Source: Pararheinheimera marina (GTDB lineage Bacteria > Pseudomonadota > Gammaproteobacteria > Enterobacterales > Alteromonadaceae). Taken from it: 64,000 nucleotides of DNA. Shown one piece after another: positions 9,156-18,451 of the stretch; the stretch's first letter is position 1, and the number at the start of each line of letters is the position of its first letter. A program made the position numbers and the translations under genes. The stretch spans positions 62,001 through 126,000 of the forward strand of contig NZ_JBHSGB010000004.1 of assembly GCF_042654345.1 (NCBI RefSeq), read 5' to 3'. The notes under the pieces are model-generated. The model was given only the letters and a program-made list of their open reading frames with translations, was not told the origin of the DNA and did no database searches.

Positions 9156-10875
9156 ACCCAGATTCCATCTCAAAAGCCTGACAATAATTACGGCCAGCGG
9201 CTTTGGCCATATATAAAGCCTCATCCGCTTGTTGCAGCAGTTGATCAAAGCTCTGGCCTGGTAATGCAGTGGCGACACCAAAACTGGCGGTCACCTGTAC
9301 TGCTTTGCCTTTGAGTTTAAATTGACGTTCAGCGATACGGCAACGGCAGTTTTCAGCCAGTTTTAACGCGTGTTCAGCGTCACAGCCCGGCAAAAAAATC
9401 GCAAACTCTTCACCGCCCATTCGGGCCAGTACATCCTGCTTACGCAGCGCCGACTGACAGAGTTTGGCAACCTGACGCAACACATAATCTCCGCTGGCAT
9501 GACCGTACTGATCATTCAGCAGTTTAAAGTGGTCGATATCCAACATAATCAAACTTTGTTGCTCTGCCAGACGCCGGCTTTGTAACTGGGATGAAACCAG
9601 TTCTGTAAAATGCCGCCGGTTTAATAAATGGGTCAGATAATCTGTAGTGGCCAGTCGATGCAAATCCCGCCGCTTGCCATTCACCACATATAACGCCAGC
9701 AGTAACAATGTGACCAACGCCATACCAGCAAAAATCATCACCAACTTGTCATTGGTTTGGACATCCCGTTCCAGTCGCAACAAGTCATTTTGGTTCTTCA
9801 ACAATGCCAGCGCATTTTCACTTTCCAGCAGATTTATTTGTGCCTGGTGATACGCAATATTTCTGGCTTTGTAGTCATCAAAATAAGCCTGTTGCACCTG
9901 GCTATATTCCTGATACGCCATCAGCGACTGAGCTACCTTACCCTCATCATGGTAAATTTTTGCTAGCAATAACAATGCCTTATTCCCAACCTCCAGGTCT
10001 TTCAACTGATGCGCCTGTTGTTGGACCATGAGCAAAATCTGCTCAGCATCCAAAGGTCGGTTTTGTTGAATGTAGACTTGAGCTAAAAAAAATCGTGCCT
10101 GCAGAATTGCCGGAGGAAACCCGATTTGTTCTAGCTCGCGCAACAAAGCAGTCATCTCAACAAGCAGCAAAGACTCCCCTGTCAGTAGTCGAGACTCCGC
10201 AAGGTAAAGAGCCAAGCTCGCAGTCATCAAGCGTTCGTTCGCTTTTTGGCACACAGCTCTGGCTTGTTCTGCCAACACTTGATCCTTGTAGTTTCCAAGC
10301 TTTAGCTGAACATGAATATTCAGCACTTGAGCAATACATTTTTGCCTGTCGTCCACAGCATAGCGCTGCAGATTATCCACAAACTGAGCCGCTCTCTGAT
10401 AAGCCCCGGCGCTGACATGTAACTGAATTGCGACTGTATAAATGTTGGAAAGTAGCTCTTTATCCGTGATACGGTTGACTAACTGAAGGCTGCTAAACAA
10501 GTAGCTATACGCAGCGTCATAATCTTTCAGGGTTTCCTGAATATTTGCCAATAACAGATTTGCGCGAATTCGTTCTACCGGAAACGGGCTGGACGTCAGA
10601 GGAAGCATCAAATCGACAGCTTCGTTCAACTGACCTTTTATCGCTTTTAAATATGCTTTCAAATAAAGTAGGTGATGTTGCTGCTGTGCAGAAAGAGAAG
10701 CAAATCGGGTGTCCAGCTCCCGAACCAACTGCTCAGCCAAAACTGGATTAGAGGTTCTTAATTGTTGAGCCGCGTGCAACTGCTGCTCCGGTGAGTCGTA
10801 TTGTTCAGCAAAAACTGGCCCGCAGAGTATCAACAGGCCCGAGTAAAGCAGAGACCGAACAAATGCGAAATACAT
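9145..10875 (-). CDS. membrane diguanylate cyclase with periplasmic TPR-like sensor region
   Basis: This 576-aa protein has a signal peptide (1-23, ending PVFA) and a long helical TPR-like region (about 30-340). A coiled coil (345-375) and one membrane helix (378-398) follow, then a cytoplasmic GGDEF domain (410-570). The active site is GGEEF (487-491). An RxxD inhibitory site (RKQD, 478-481) lies exactly five residues before it, so an active, product-inhibited c-di-GMP synthase is expected. The start ATG shares its first base with the TAA of the precursor gene (TAATG) and has no clear ribosome site of its own, so translation probably depends on the precursor. It sits between the precursor and methyltransferase genes. 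Confidence 0.9.
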   Translation of the reverse strand: MYFAFVRSLLYSGLLILCGPVFAEQYDSPEQQLHAAQQLRTSNPVLAEQLVRELDTRFASLSAQQQHHLLYLKAYLKAIKGQLNEAVDLMLPLTSSPFPVERIRANLLLANIQETLKDYDAAYSYLFSSLQLVNRITDKELLSNIYTVAIQLHVSAGAYQRAAQFVDNLQRYAVDDRQKCIAQVLNIHVQLKLGNYKDQVLAEQARAVCQKANERLMTASLALYLAESRLLTGESLLLVEMTALLRELEQIGFPPAILQARFFLAQVYIQQNRPLDAEQILLMVQQQAHQLKDLEVGNKALLLLAKIYHDEGKVAQSLMAYQEYSQVQQAYFDDYKARNIAYHQAQINLLESENALALLKNQNDLLRLERDVQTNDKLVMIFAGMALVTLLLLALYVVNGKRRDLHRLATTDYLTHLLNRRHFTELVSSQLQSRRLAEQQSLIMLDIDHFKLLNDQYGHASGDYVLRQVAKLCQSALRKQDVLARMGGEEFAIFLPGCDAEHALKLAENCRCRIAERQFKLKGKAVQVTASFGVATALPGQSFDQLLQQADEALYMAKAAGRNYCQAFEMESGYEI

Positions 10876-11078
10876 TAAGGAATGTGATAGAACATAACAG
10901 CCTTGACCGATTTGCCAGTCAACTGCTCCACCTGAGCTTTATCGCCTGACAGCACAGCATCGATTTCATTCTGAGCCAAGCCGTAAGCTTGCATAGTGCC
11001 TGCAGCGTCTGCGAGATATTGTTGCTGAAGGTCGGTATTGGTAGCCAGTTCTTCAATAAATTGGGCGAGCTTTGACAT
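10875..11078 (-). CDS. putative borosin-type RiPP precursor peptide (SonA-like)
   Basis: This 67-aa protein has no signal peptide. Residues 1-54 should form a small helical bundle: a FIEELATNTDLQQQYLADA segment, then AYGLAQNEIDAVLSGDKAQ. This resembles the LigA-like binding domain of split-borosin precursors, which docks onto the methyltransferase. The last eleven residues (SVKAVMFYHIP) are short, hydrophobic and differ in character from the rest, as expected of a core peptide. GGAG sits seven bases upstream of the ATG. It is the first gene of the operon. Similar small proteins are often annotated as LigA-like dioxygenase subunits or hypothetical, but no LigB partner is nearby. The assignment rests on length, fold pattern and linkage. 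Confidence 0.75.
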   Translation of the reverse strand: MSKLAQFIEELATNTDLQQQYLADAAGTMQAYGLAQNEIDAVLSGDKAQVEQLTGKSVKAVMFYHIP

Positions 11079-11183
11079 CTTTCACTCCATGTTAACTGCA
11101 AATTGCGACAACAACGCCGCTTTGCCCAGCTTACTGTTGAACACAGGAGAGTGACAACATGAAATTAATGATAATCCGATGAA

Positions 11184-14100
11184 TTAACTGTGAAATAACT
11201 CCAGCAAATCCTGCATGTCGCCCTGCCAGGCCTGTTGCTGGCCAAAGGCAAACATCTGGTCAGCCAGACCCTGCTTGTAGCTTTGTAACTGCTGCACTTT
11301 TTCTTCCACCGTATTGGCAGTGATCAGCTTATACACAAACACCTGCTTGTCCTGACCAATACGGTAAGCGCGGTCAGTCGCCTGCTGCTCCGCCGCCGGG
11401 TTCCACCAGGGGTCATAGTGGATCACTGTGTCCGCTGCGGTCAGGTTCAGCCCGGTGCCACCGGCTTTTAAGCTGATTAAAAACACCGAATTGTCGCCAA
11501 GCTGGAAGGCGTCTATCTGCTCCTGGCGCTTTTTGGTCTGGCCGGTCAGTTTGCTGTAACTGATGCCCAGGTACACCAGCTCCTGCTCGATCAGGCCGAG
11601 CATAGAGGAGAACTGACTGAAGATCAGAATTTTTCGGCCTTCGTCGACCATCTCCGGCAAGGTGTCGCGCAACCATTCCAGTTTGGCGTTGTGCTGCACC
11701 GACTGTGCCTGTTCAATAGGCACCAGCCGCGCGTCGCAGCAGGCCTGGCGCAGTTTCAGCAAGGCGTCCAGGTATTCAATCTGGCTGGCGGCCACCCCTT
11801 TGCGGGCAAACAACTCCCGAACTTTGGTTTCCATCACCAACCGGATGCTTTCGTACAAATTGCGCTGGTCGCTTTCCAGCTCCAGCAGCTGCAGAATTTC
11901 AATTTTATCCGGCAGCTCTGTCGCCACTTGTTTTTTGGTACGGCGCAAAATAAAAGGCGCAATACGGGCACGCAGCGCGGCGGCGCGTTCAGCGTCGGCC
12001 GATTTTTCAATCGGTTTACGGTACACCTGCTGAAAATGCGCTTCAGTGCCAAGCAACCCCGGCAGCACAAAATCAAACAGGGCTTTCAGCTCGCCCAGAT
12101 GATTTTCCAGCGGCGTGCCGGTCAGCGCCAGCCGGAAACCGGCTTTCAGTTGACGCACCAGTTGCGACGCCTGGCTGGCCGAGTTTTTAATATGCTGTGC
12201 TTCGTCCAGCACCACAGCGCTGAACTGCTGATGCAAATACAAGGCGGCGTCCCGCACCAACAGCGGGTAGCTGGTCACAATTAAATCGTAGTCGGCCAGC
12301 TGCTCAAAATACTGCTGCCGCTTCGGGCCATACAAGGTCAGTACCTTTAAATCCGGCGCGAAGCGGCGGGCTTCGTTATGCCAGTTGCCCAATAAACTGG
12401 TGGGGCAGACAATCAGGGCCGGTTGCTGCAACTGGCCTTCTGCTTTCTGGTGCAGTATAAACGCCAGGGTCTGCAGGGTTTTGCCCAGGCCCATATCGTC
12501 GGCCAGCACACCAGCCAGACCAAAACGCTGCAAAAACACCAGCCAGTTCAGGCCTTGCTGCTGATAGGGCCGCAAGGTTGCCAGCAGACCAGCCGGAGCC
12601 GCCACAGCTTCAATACCCTGAAAATGCTGCAACTGGCTGACCAGCGTCTGCAAGCGGCCTGCGTTCAGATAATTAATTTGTTCGGCGCCGGGTTCTGGCA
12701 ACAAGGCTGCTTTATAGGCTGGTAACTCCAGCTCCAGCGGTGGTTTTTTCAGGTTCAATAGTTCGACTATGGTGTCGATCACCGGCTGGATCAGGCTAAA
12801 TGGCAACGCCACTTTGCCTTGCGGCAGGCTAAGCCAAAGGGTGTCCTGCGCCGCAGGTAAACCGTAACTGCGTAGCCACTGACTGATCAGTGGGAGCAGC
12901 GGTAACTGCTGACCTTCGACATCCACCTGAATGGCCAGGCCAAAACCGCCGTTGGCTTTGTCGTTCAGCTCAATATAAGGCTTGGCGTCCAGCACCGCCT
13001 GGTTAAAAGCGTTGTCCTGTTCCACCAGCCAACCCTGTTGCTGTAACTCGGGCAAGGCATTGAGCAACGGCTGCCACAACAGCGGGTTATCCGGGCCGTC
13101 ACCACAATCAAACCAGGCAAAGGGCTGGTCTTTGTCCGCCACGGCGCGCAGCCCGTACTGAATGAGTTGGTTCAGCACCGCGGTTTCCAGCGTGCGGTCA
13201 CGGCGGATAAACAGGGTTTTATCACCCTGCTGCAACTGCGTCTGTGCCTGCTGCAATGCCAGTGGCAGCCGGTAATCGCCGTATTGCATCAGCAGTTTGG
13301 CCACCGCCTGCGGCTGCTTTTGTCGTTGGCTTTGCAGCTGTAACTGCAGCACAGGTTGCGCTTTTAATTCCAGCTTCTGAATGGCGCTGGCGTCCGGCAC
13401 AGGTAACGGCATAGCCGGAAACAGCTGCTGCAGTTTTTTCAGGCTGTCTTCCAGCACGGCAGCTGGCACAGGCGGCAGCCGCATCAGCAGCTTGAGTTCA
13501 CGGCCTGACAGCGGTGACTGCAAATGGCCCAGCTGGTTATTCAGCGCATCCAGATAACAAGGCGGTTCAGTAAACACCAGCTCCAGTTCACCGTCGGCTT
13601 GAGGCTGCTGCAACAACTGCCAGCCCACTTTGGTTTTTAGCCAGCGCAGCTGCAGATCTTTCGGCTCGCGCCACTGCAGCTCACGCCGCTCTTCATCCAG
13701 CACAGCCCGGCCTGTGGCCAGCACTTGCTGCAGTACCTGATAACCCCATTCGTCTTCCAGCACGGAATGACGTTTGGCGTCAAAAGCGAAAAACTGCTGC
13801 AGTAACCGATAGTCGGCTTCCGGCATCCAGGCCGGACGCGCCTGCCCCAACAACTCGCCCGGGCTGATGATTTTGCCTTTGCTGTAATTGCCGTTGGCGG
13901 CTTGCTTCACCCGTTTGGGAGCCAGCTGCAGACCGACAGGTGCCGGTCGCAATTCGTACAACACCAGATCGTCGCTGTGTTCATCGGCCTGCTGTTGTTG
14001 CTGGGCGTCGTTAAACCACTGGTTCAGCAGCTTCAGCGGTTGCTGCTGGTTTTTTTGTGCTTGTTGTTCCAGTTGATGCCGCAGTTTCAGTAAGGCCGCC

Positions 14101-14372
14101 AACGCATGTTTGCAGCGCGGTCCTTCCGGACAGGTGCAGGAATCGGTCAGTTGCCACTGACCGGCGTCATCCTGGCTCAATACCAGCAGTTGCTTAAAGG
14201 GGCTAAAACCGTCGCCCCAGACCTGAGCACGGACCTGTGAAAAATCAGGCTCATAGTCCAGCTGCACCACTTTGCCCGCCAGGAAATAGGCGCGGGCCTT
14301 ATGAAAAGTGGCGGGATGAAACCATAACTGCAGTTGCTCCGATGACACCGGAAACTCAAACTCAAGCGACAT
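11184..14372 (-). CDS. SWIM zinc-finger SNF2-family helicase
   Basis: This ~1062-aa cytosolic protein opens with a SWIM zinc finger (Cys79-x-Cys81, Cys87-x-His89). A long Gln/Leu-rich middle region follows, then a complete SNF2 ATPase. Motif I is LADDMGLGKTLQTL, motif II is DEAQH, motif III lies in LALTGTPLENHLGELKALFD, and the C-terminal lobe has QATDRAYRIGQDKQVFVYKL. Such bacterial SNF2 proteins translocate on double-stranded DNA; their physiological role is mostly unknown. The ATG at 14372 was chosen; a GTG seven codons upstream (14393) is also possible and neither has a strong ribosome site. The gene runs towards the precursor operon on the same strand with a 105-base gap. Confidence 0.9.
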   Translation of the reverse strand: MSLEFEFPVSSEQLQLWFHPATFHKARAYFLAGKVVQLDYEPDFSQVRAQVWGDGFSPFKQLLVLSQDDAGQWQLTDSCTCPEGPRCKHALAALLKLRHQLEQQAQKNQQQPLKLLNQWFNDAQQQQQADEHSDDLVLYELRPAPVGLQLAPKRVKQAANGNYSKGKIISPGELLGQARPAWMPEADYRLLQQFFAFDAKRHSVLEDEWGYQVLQQVLATGRAVLDEERRELQWREPKDLQLRWLKTKVGWQLLQQPQADGELELVFTEPPCYLDALNNQLGHLQSPLSGRELKLLMRLPPVPAAVLEDSLKKLQQLFPAMPLPVPDASAIQKLELKAQPVLQLQLQSQRQKQPQAVAKLLMQYGDYRLPLALQQAQTQLQQGDKTLFIRRDRTLETAVLNQLIQYGLRAVADKDQPFAWFDCGDGPDNPLLWQPLLNALPELQQQGWLVEQDNAFNQAVLDAKPYIELNDKANGGFGLAIQVDVEGQQLPLLPLISQWLRSYGLPAAQDTLWLSLPQGKVALPFSLIQPVIDTIVELLNLKKPPLELELPAYKAALLPEPGAEQINYLNAGRLQTLVSQLQHFQGIEAVAAPAGLLATLRPYQQQGLNWLVFLQRFGLAGVLADDMGLGKTLQTLAFILHQKAEGQLQQPALIVCPTSLLGNWHNEARRFAPDLKVLTLYGPKRQQYFEQLADYDLIVTSYPLLVRDAALYLHQQFSAVVLDEAQHIKNSASQASQLVRQLKAGFRLALTGTPLENHLGELKALFDFVLPGLLGTEAHFQQVYRKPIEKSADAERAAALRARIAPFILRRTKKQVATELPDKIEILQLLELESDQRNLYESIRLVMETKVRELFARKGVAASQIEYLDALLKLRQACCDARLVPIEQAQSVQHNAKLEWLRDTLPEMVDEGRKILIFSQFSSMLGLIEQELVYLGISYSKLTGQTKKRQEQIDAFQLGDNSVFLISLKAGGTGLNLTAADTVIHYDPWWNPAAEQQATDRAYRIGQDKQVFVYKLITANTVEEKVQQLQSYKQGLADQMFAFGQQQAWQGDMQDLLELFHS

Positions 14373-14511
14373 AACGACGAATTTTTCTGACACAAATGGG
14401 CGTTATGCTACCTCAAATTCAGCAACGGCCAAAGCTGCAAAAATTGTTATTGACCAGATCCTATCAGCCTGTATGATTTTTAGGTTCGCAGTGTTACTAA
14501 AAGGATTTGGT

Positions 14512-16017
14512 ATGTCGTCTCCGCATCGTATGAAACAATTCAAAACCACAGCATTAGTCGCAGCACTGACCATCACGCTTTCTTCCTGTCAAACCGCCAA
14601 TAATCTCGGCGAAAAACATGGCCGCACTTTTGTCGGTTGTGTCGGCGGCACTCTGATTGGCGGCCTGGCTGGCGCTTTGTTGGGCGGACGGGATGGCGCA
14701 GCGAAAGGAGCTGCCGCGGGTTTGGCTGTTGGCTGTGTGGCAGGACATCTCTGGGACAAACGGGAACAAGAGCTGAAAAAGCTGGCCCAGGAAGAGCAGA
14801 TGAAAATCCAGCTTGAGCGTGTTTATCAAGCGCCGCAAACCGCTGACAGCACACCTGAACAAAAGACAAAAACTGCACAGGAACAACCGACAACTGTCGG
14901 GGTTGTAGCTCAAATTGAAGACAGCGCCATGTTTAACAGCAGCAGCGCTGAGCTGACCGCAGCAGGTCAGCGGCAGCTGGATAAACTGGCTCAAATTTTA
15001 AGCTCAGCACGCAAAGAGGAAGGCACAGAAAATACCCCTATTCTGGTCATAGGGCATACCGACAATACCGGCAGCGCTGACTATAACCAAAAGCTTTCTG
15101 AGCAGCGCGCCAAAACCGTCGTTGAAGTGTTAGCGGCCAAAGGCTTTGCCCGTGATCAGTTGTTTTTTCAGGGGGCTGGCGAAGGTCGCCCTATAGCCGA
15201 CAACACCAATACCGCTGGGCGCGGCATGAACCGCCGGGTAGAGCTGGTTGAACTGAAAGACGAGCAGATGTTGCAACAACGCATCGCCGCCGAGCAGCAA
15301 AACCCTCGTTATATCCAGAAATCCGCCGCTCATCTTGCTCAGGTGCCTTATAGACCGGATGCTTCGACGACTGCCAAACCGAAAGCCAGCTCCAGCACAG
15401 CAAAAACCTCCCCTGTCGTAAGCAAGACAGCTACGGCGACTGGAATTGATTTTGGCGGCAGCCCTGCGCTGGCGGGACAATGGGCATTGGCATCACGCTT
15501 CTCTCCGGATTACAGCTCAGCAACTGGTTTGTTTAGTTCCGCAGTGGCCAGTGATGCGCCTATCCGCGCTTGCGCGGAAGATGAAATGCCTGTCATTGGT
15601 GAAGTAAAAAACCTGGCAGGCAAACCACTCACGGCCTATAGAACCAACGAGTTTTTACCTGGTATGAACGGCAAAGTCTGGGCATCTAAAGTCAATGGGC
15701 ACGTGGTTTACATCAACCCGGTTGCTGTTCTGAATCACGACTACGCCATTGCTCAACAACCTCAGGTTGCCTTTACCAAAGACTACAGTGCCAGCCACAA
15801 TAAAATTACGGCGAAATACCAGGGCCAGGCCAGCTTGTATCGCGGTAAAGATAATCTGCTGATGCGGGTCTTTATTGCCGATCAGTCCGCACCCATTCAA
15901 TGCCTGGACGTGTTGCTGCCTTATGGCGGCAACTCTGCGATGGCAGGACAGCTGTATTACCCCAAAAATAATCAAGTGTTTGTCACAGACTATAAACCGG
16001 CCAGAACCGGTGTCTGA
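14512..16017 (+). CDS. OmpA-family lipoprotein with glycine zipper
   Basis: From the ATG at 14512 (AAGGA six bases upstream) this is a 501-aa protein. A lipoprotein signal ends in LSSC (Cys26). A glycine-rich membrane-active zipper (about 43-80) and a charged linker follow. An OmpA-C-like peptidoglycan-binding domain (about 130-250) carries VIGHTDNTGSADYNQKLSEQ and NRRVELVEL. The last ~250 residues match no family I recognise. It should be anchored in the outer membrane and touch peptidoglycan. It is the first of four closely packed same-strand genes that look like one envelope operon. Confidence 0.85.
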   Translation: MSSPHRMKQFKTTALVAALTITLSSCQTANNLGEKHGRTFVGCVGGTLIGGLAGALLGGRDGAAKGAAAGLAVGCVAGHLWDKREQELKKLAQEEQMKIQLERVYQAPQTADSTPEQKTKTAQEQPTTVGVVAQIEDSAMFNSSSAELTAAGQRQLDKLAQILSSARKEEGTENTPILVIGHTDNTGSADYNQKLSEQRAKTVVEVLAAKGFARDQLFFQGAGEGRPIADNTNTAGRGMNRRVELVELKDEQMLQQRIAAEQQNPRYIQKSAAHLAQVPYRPDASTTAKPKASSSTAKTSPVVSKTATATGIDFGGSPALAGQWALASRFSPDYSSATGLFSSAVASDAPIRACAEDEMPVIGEVKNLAGKPLTAYRTNEFLPGMNGKVWASKVNGHVVYINPVAVLNHDYAIAQQPQVAFTKDYSASHNKITAKYQGQASLYRGKDNLLMRVFIADQSAPIQCLDVLLPYGGNSAMAGQLYYPKNNQVFVTDYKPARTGV

Positions 16018-16031
16018 TCAAGGAAGTAAAA

Positions 16032-17624
16032 ATGGATGAGTTGAAATTATTCTTAGCCTCGTACTGGCAGTTAGTCAGTGCTTTTGTTGGCTTTATGCTG
16101 CTGGTGCTGGCCATCAAGGTTTGGTGGCAGGAAGTACGGTATTTGTTTATGCGTACCGGCTGGTCTCTGCCTTTGGCTGGCCGCTTGTCGCGCGCAGCTG
16201 GCAAAGACCACAAACTGGGCAATGATGGCTGGTACCCTATTGAAAAACAGGTCTGCCATGATTTTTATGTGCACTACAAAGACTTTAATCAAAGCCCGGA
16301 CTATTACGAAAAATGTGCCGATTATCTGAATAAAGTTGAAGAAAGTGGTCGGAAAAAAAAGGGGCCGTTTCTCTGGTTACTGATCATCGGCCTGATTTTA
16401 CTGGAAGCCGTAGGGTTTGCTTATGTGCTGGCGCCTTTTATGGCGAAGAATGCCTCAAGCAATGAACAAACCATGTTGGCCTGGTTTGTCGCCTTTCTGC
16501 TGTCGATTGCCGCCGTCTTACTGACGGAACTGACTGGTAAGGAATGGCATAAAAACAGCCTGATCAACAAAATTCGTGGCTGGTGGGAAATTGAAGGCAA
16601 ACAATCCAATCTGATGCCAGAAAAAGACATCAGCATAGAAAAAACGTACCAGGATAACCAGAGCCCAAAATACCTGCAGGTGTTAAACCGGCTGTCAGCT
16701 AATGCACTGGTCACGCCCAGTTACAAAACCACGGTGATCACCCTGCTTTATATCTGTTTCCTGGCGGTAGGCGCTTATTTAGTGCGCAGCTACACCCTGG
16801 ATGCAGACAATACCGAAATGGTGAATCAGGGCATGGTGTTTGAGCAGGCAGCAGGCACTGACCCATTTGCGCTGTTGGAGCAAAGCAGCGCGGAAACCAG
16901 CACAACAGACGATGCCATAGCTCTGCCGGCAGAACTGGCCGAAGTGAATGCCACTGCGGATCAGAAAGCAGCCAACGAAGCCACTCAAGCCCGTACCAGC
17001 GCCAGCAAAGTCACGTTCGTGATCTTGTCGGTTATTTTTGTGATGATTCAGGTGGTCGGTATTTACTTTGGTTTTGCCTTCAGCTTTGCCGGTAAAGAAT
17101 CGGAAAAAGCCTTTAACTACACCAAAGACTTTAACAGTGCCGAAGAGCTGAATGAATGGTTGCAACTGAAGAAAGATTTAATTGCAGCGCAAGCAGAGGC
17201 TTATTTGCAGCGCCTACGGGAGAAAATGAGTCGCCGCGCCGTCATTTCGTCGAACGACCGTGAAGCTCTGCAATCCGGCAGCAGTGATCGTACCTTCCAC
17301 CATTATCTGGTGCAGCACGAACAGAAAAAACAAATCAGCGCAGCACAACTGGCCAGCTCAGCTCAAACGGCGCCAATCAAAGCAACAGCTGCAGCTGCAG
17401 AAGTCCCCAGTTCACCTGCCGTATTAGTGGCTGTGCCGGAAAAAGCCGCTGAATTGGTGGATGCGACAGGGCATACTCTGCCTGCCGATCTGGAGGGCTT
17501 GGATTTGACCACCTTACAAGACGCCGATTTAGAGTTGCTGGCTGAAGAATACAAACTGGATTTGATCTGGCTGAAGAAACAACAGCGGCTGGCTCAGATT
17601 AAAAACAAAGCCAGGAACGCCTGA
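16032..17624 (+). CDS. multi-pass membrane protein of unknown function
   Basis: This 530-aa protein has AAGGAAG in front of the ATG. I see membrane segments near residues 10-30, 112-135, 146-168, 230-252 and 325-350, long polar stretches between them, and an Ala-rich, coiled-coil-prone C-terminal tail. No conserved enzyme motif is recognised. It follows the OmpA-type lipoprotein by 14 bases. Its stop overlaps the next start (TGATG), which means translational coupling with the secreted protein downstream. I infer an inner-membrane component of the same envelope assembly. Confidence 0.8.
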   Translation: MDELKLFLASYWQLVSAFVGFMLLVLAIKVWWQEVRYLFMRTGWSLPLAGRLSRAAGKDHKLGNDGWYPIEKQVCHDFYVHYKDFNQSPDYYEKCADYLNKVEESGRKKKGPFLWLLIIGLILLEAVGFAYVLAPFMAKNASSNEQTMLAWFVAFLLSIAAVLLTELTGKEWHKNSLINKIRGWWEIEGKQSNLMPEKDISIEKTYQDNQSPKYLQVLNRLSANALVTPSYKTTVITLLYICFLAVGAYLVRSYTLDADNTEMVNQGMVFEQAAGTDPFALLEQSSAETSTTDDAIALPAELAEVNATADQKAANEATQARTSASKVTFVILSVIFVMIQVVGIYFGFAFSFAGKESEKAFNYTKDFNSAEELNEWLQLKKDLIAAQAEAYLQRLREKMSRRAVISSNDREALQSGSSDRTFHHYLVQHEQKKQISAAQLASSAQTAPIKATAAAAEVPSSPAVLVAVPEKAAELVDATGHTLPADLEGLDLTTLQDADLELLAEEYKLDLIWLKKQQRLAQIKNKARNA

Positions 17625-18451
17625 TGAACTTAAAACTGGTTGTGCTGAGCTGCTGCCTGCTAGGCAGCTGCCTGGCTTACAGCGCTGAGCGCAATGATAT
17701 AAAAAGTTGTTACCAGCACCTGAAACTACAAGCTCCGGCCTCTTCTGGCCGCGAGTTGGTGATGGTGATCGACGAAACCACCCAACTGACTAAAGAGCTG
17801 AAAAAAGAGGCGTTAAGCCACCTATTACGTTTTGTGCAGGCAGGCGATGCCGTCAAACTGTACCGCTTCTCTGCTTACCTGCCAGACAGCCATATGGCAC
17901 TGGTGTTTGCCGGGCAGTTGGAAACTCAGTTATCACAAGAGCAACGTGACAGCACAGGTCAAAACTCGTTACGCCAGCTCGACAGCTGCCTGGTAAAACA
18001 GAACCAGTTTTTCCAGACCCAAATAGCGAAACGTCTGGCGGCCAGTTTTGGCGACACCGAAAAAAACATCGCCAAAAGCGAAATTTTTTATAGCCTGCAA
18101 CAAATAGGTAAAGACTGGCAACAGAGTAAAGCCAGCGAGAAGGTGCTGTTTATGGTGTCCGATATGCTGGAAAACTCTGAGTTCACCAGCTTTTATCAGA
18201 ACAACCAAATCAAAACGCTGGATGTGGCCAAAGAGCTCGCCATCATTGAAAAAAACCAGCTGAACGCCAATTTCAGTGAGGTGCGGGTTTATGTGCATGC
18301 TGCCGCTTTGGTTCCTAACCAGGTAAAACACGGCTACCGATCCGGCAAGGTGATTCAAAGCCTGCAGCAATTCTGGAGCCAGTACTTTGAGCAAGCCGGT
18401 GCCAGCCTGGAAGGTTTTGGTACCCCATCACTGACCACGGATTTACGTTAG
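17624..18451 (+). CDS. secreted von Willebrand A-like protein of unknown function
   Basis: This 275-aa protein has an N-terminal export signal (about 1-20; LLGSC could also be a lipobox). Two hydrophobic strands stand out: ELVMVIDETTQLTKELKK, placed like a vWA beta-1/MIDAS segment, and KVLFMVSDMLENSEF, placed like beta-4 with its metal-ligand Asp. The domain assignment is by pattern only, and the MIDAS serines are not conserved. The gene starts inside the stop of the membrane-protein gene (TGATG). Its own stop overlaps a GTG (TAGTG) that opens the following interrupted gene. It probably acts in the periplasm with the other products of this operon. Confidence 0.72.
   Translation: MNLKLVVLSCCLLGSCLAYSAERNDIKSCYQHLKLQAPASSGRELVMVIDETTQLTKELKKEALSHLLRFVQAGDAVKLYRFSAYLPDSHMALVFAGQLETQLSQEQRDSTGQNSLRQLDSCLVKQNQFFQTQIAKRLAASFGDTEKNIAKSEIFYSLQQIGKDWQQSKASEKVLFMVSDMLENSEFTSFYQNNQIKTLDVAKELAIIEKNQLNANFSEVRVYVHAAALVPNQVKHGYRSGKVIQSLQQFWSQYFEQAGASLEGFGTPSLTTDLR

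Noticed and set aside
11079..11183. Sigma-70 promoter of the precursor operon
   Set aside because: A TTGTCA followed after 18 bases by TAAGCT was seen, but the -10 match is only three of six, too weak to list.
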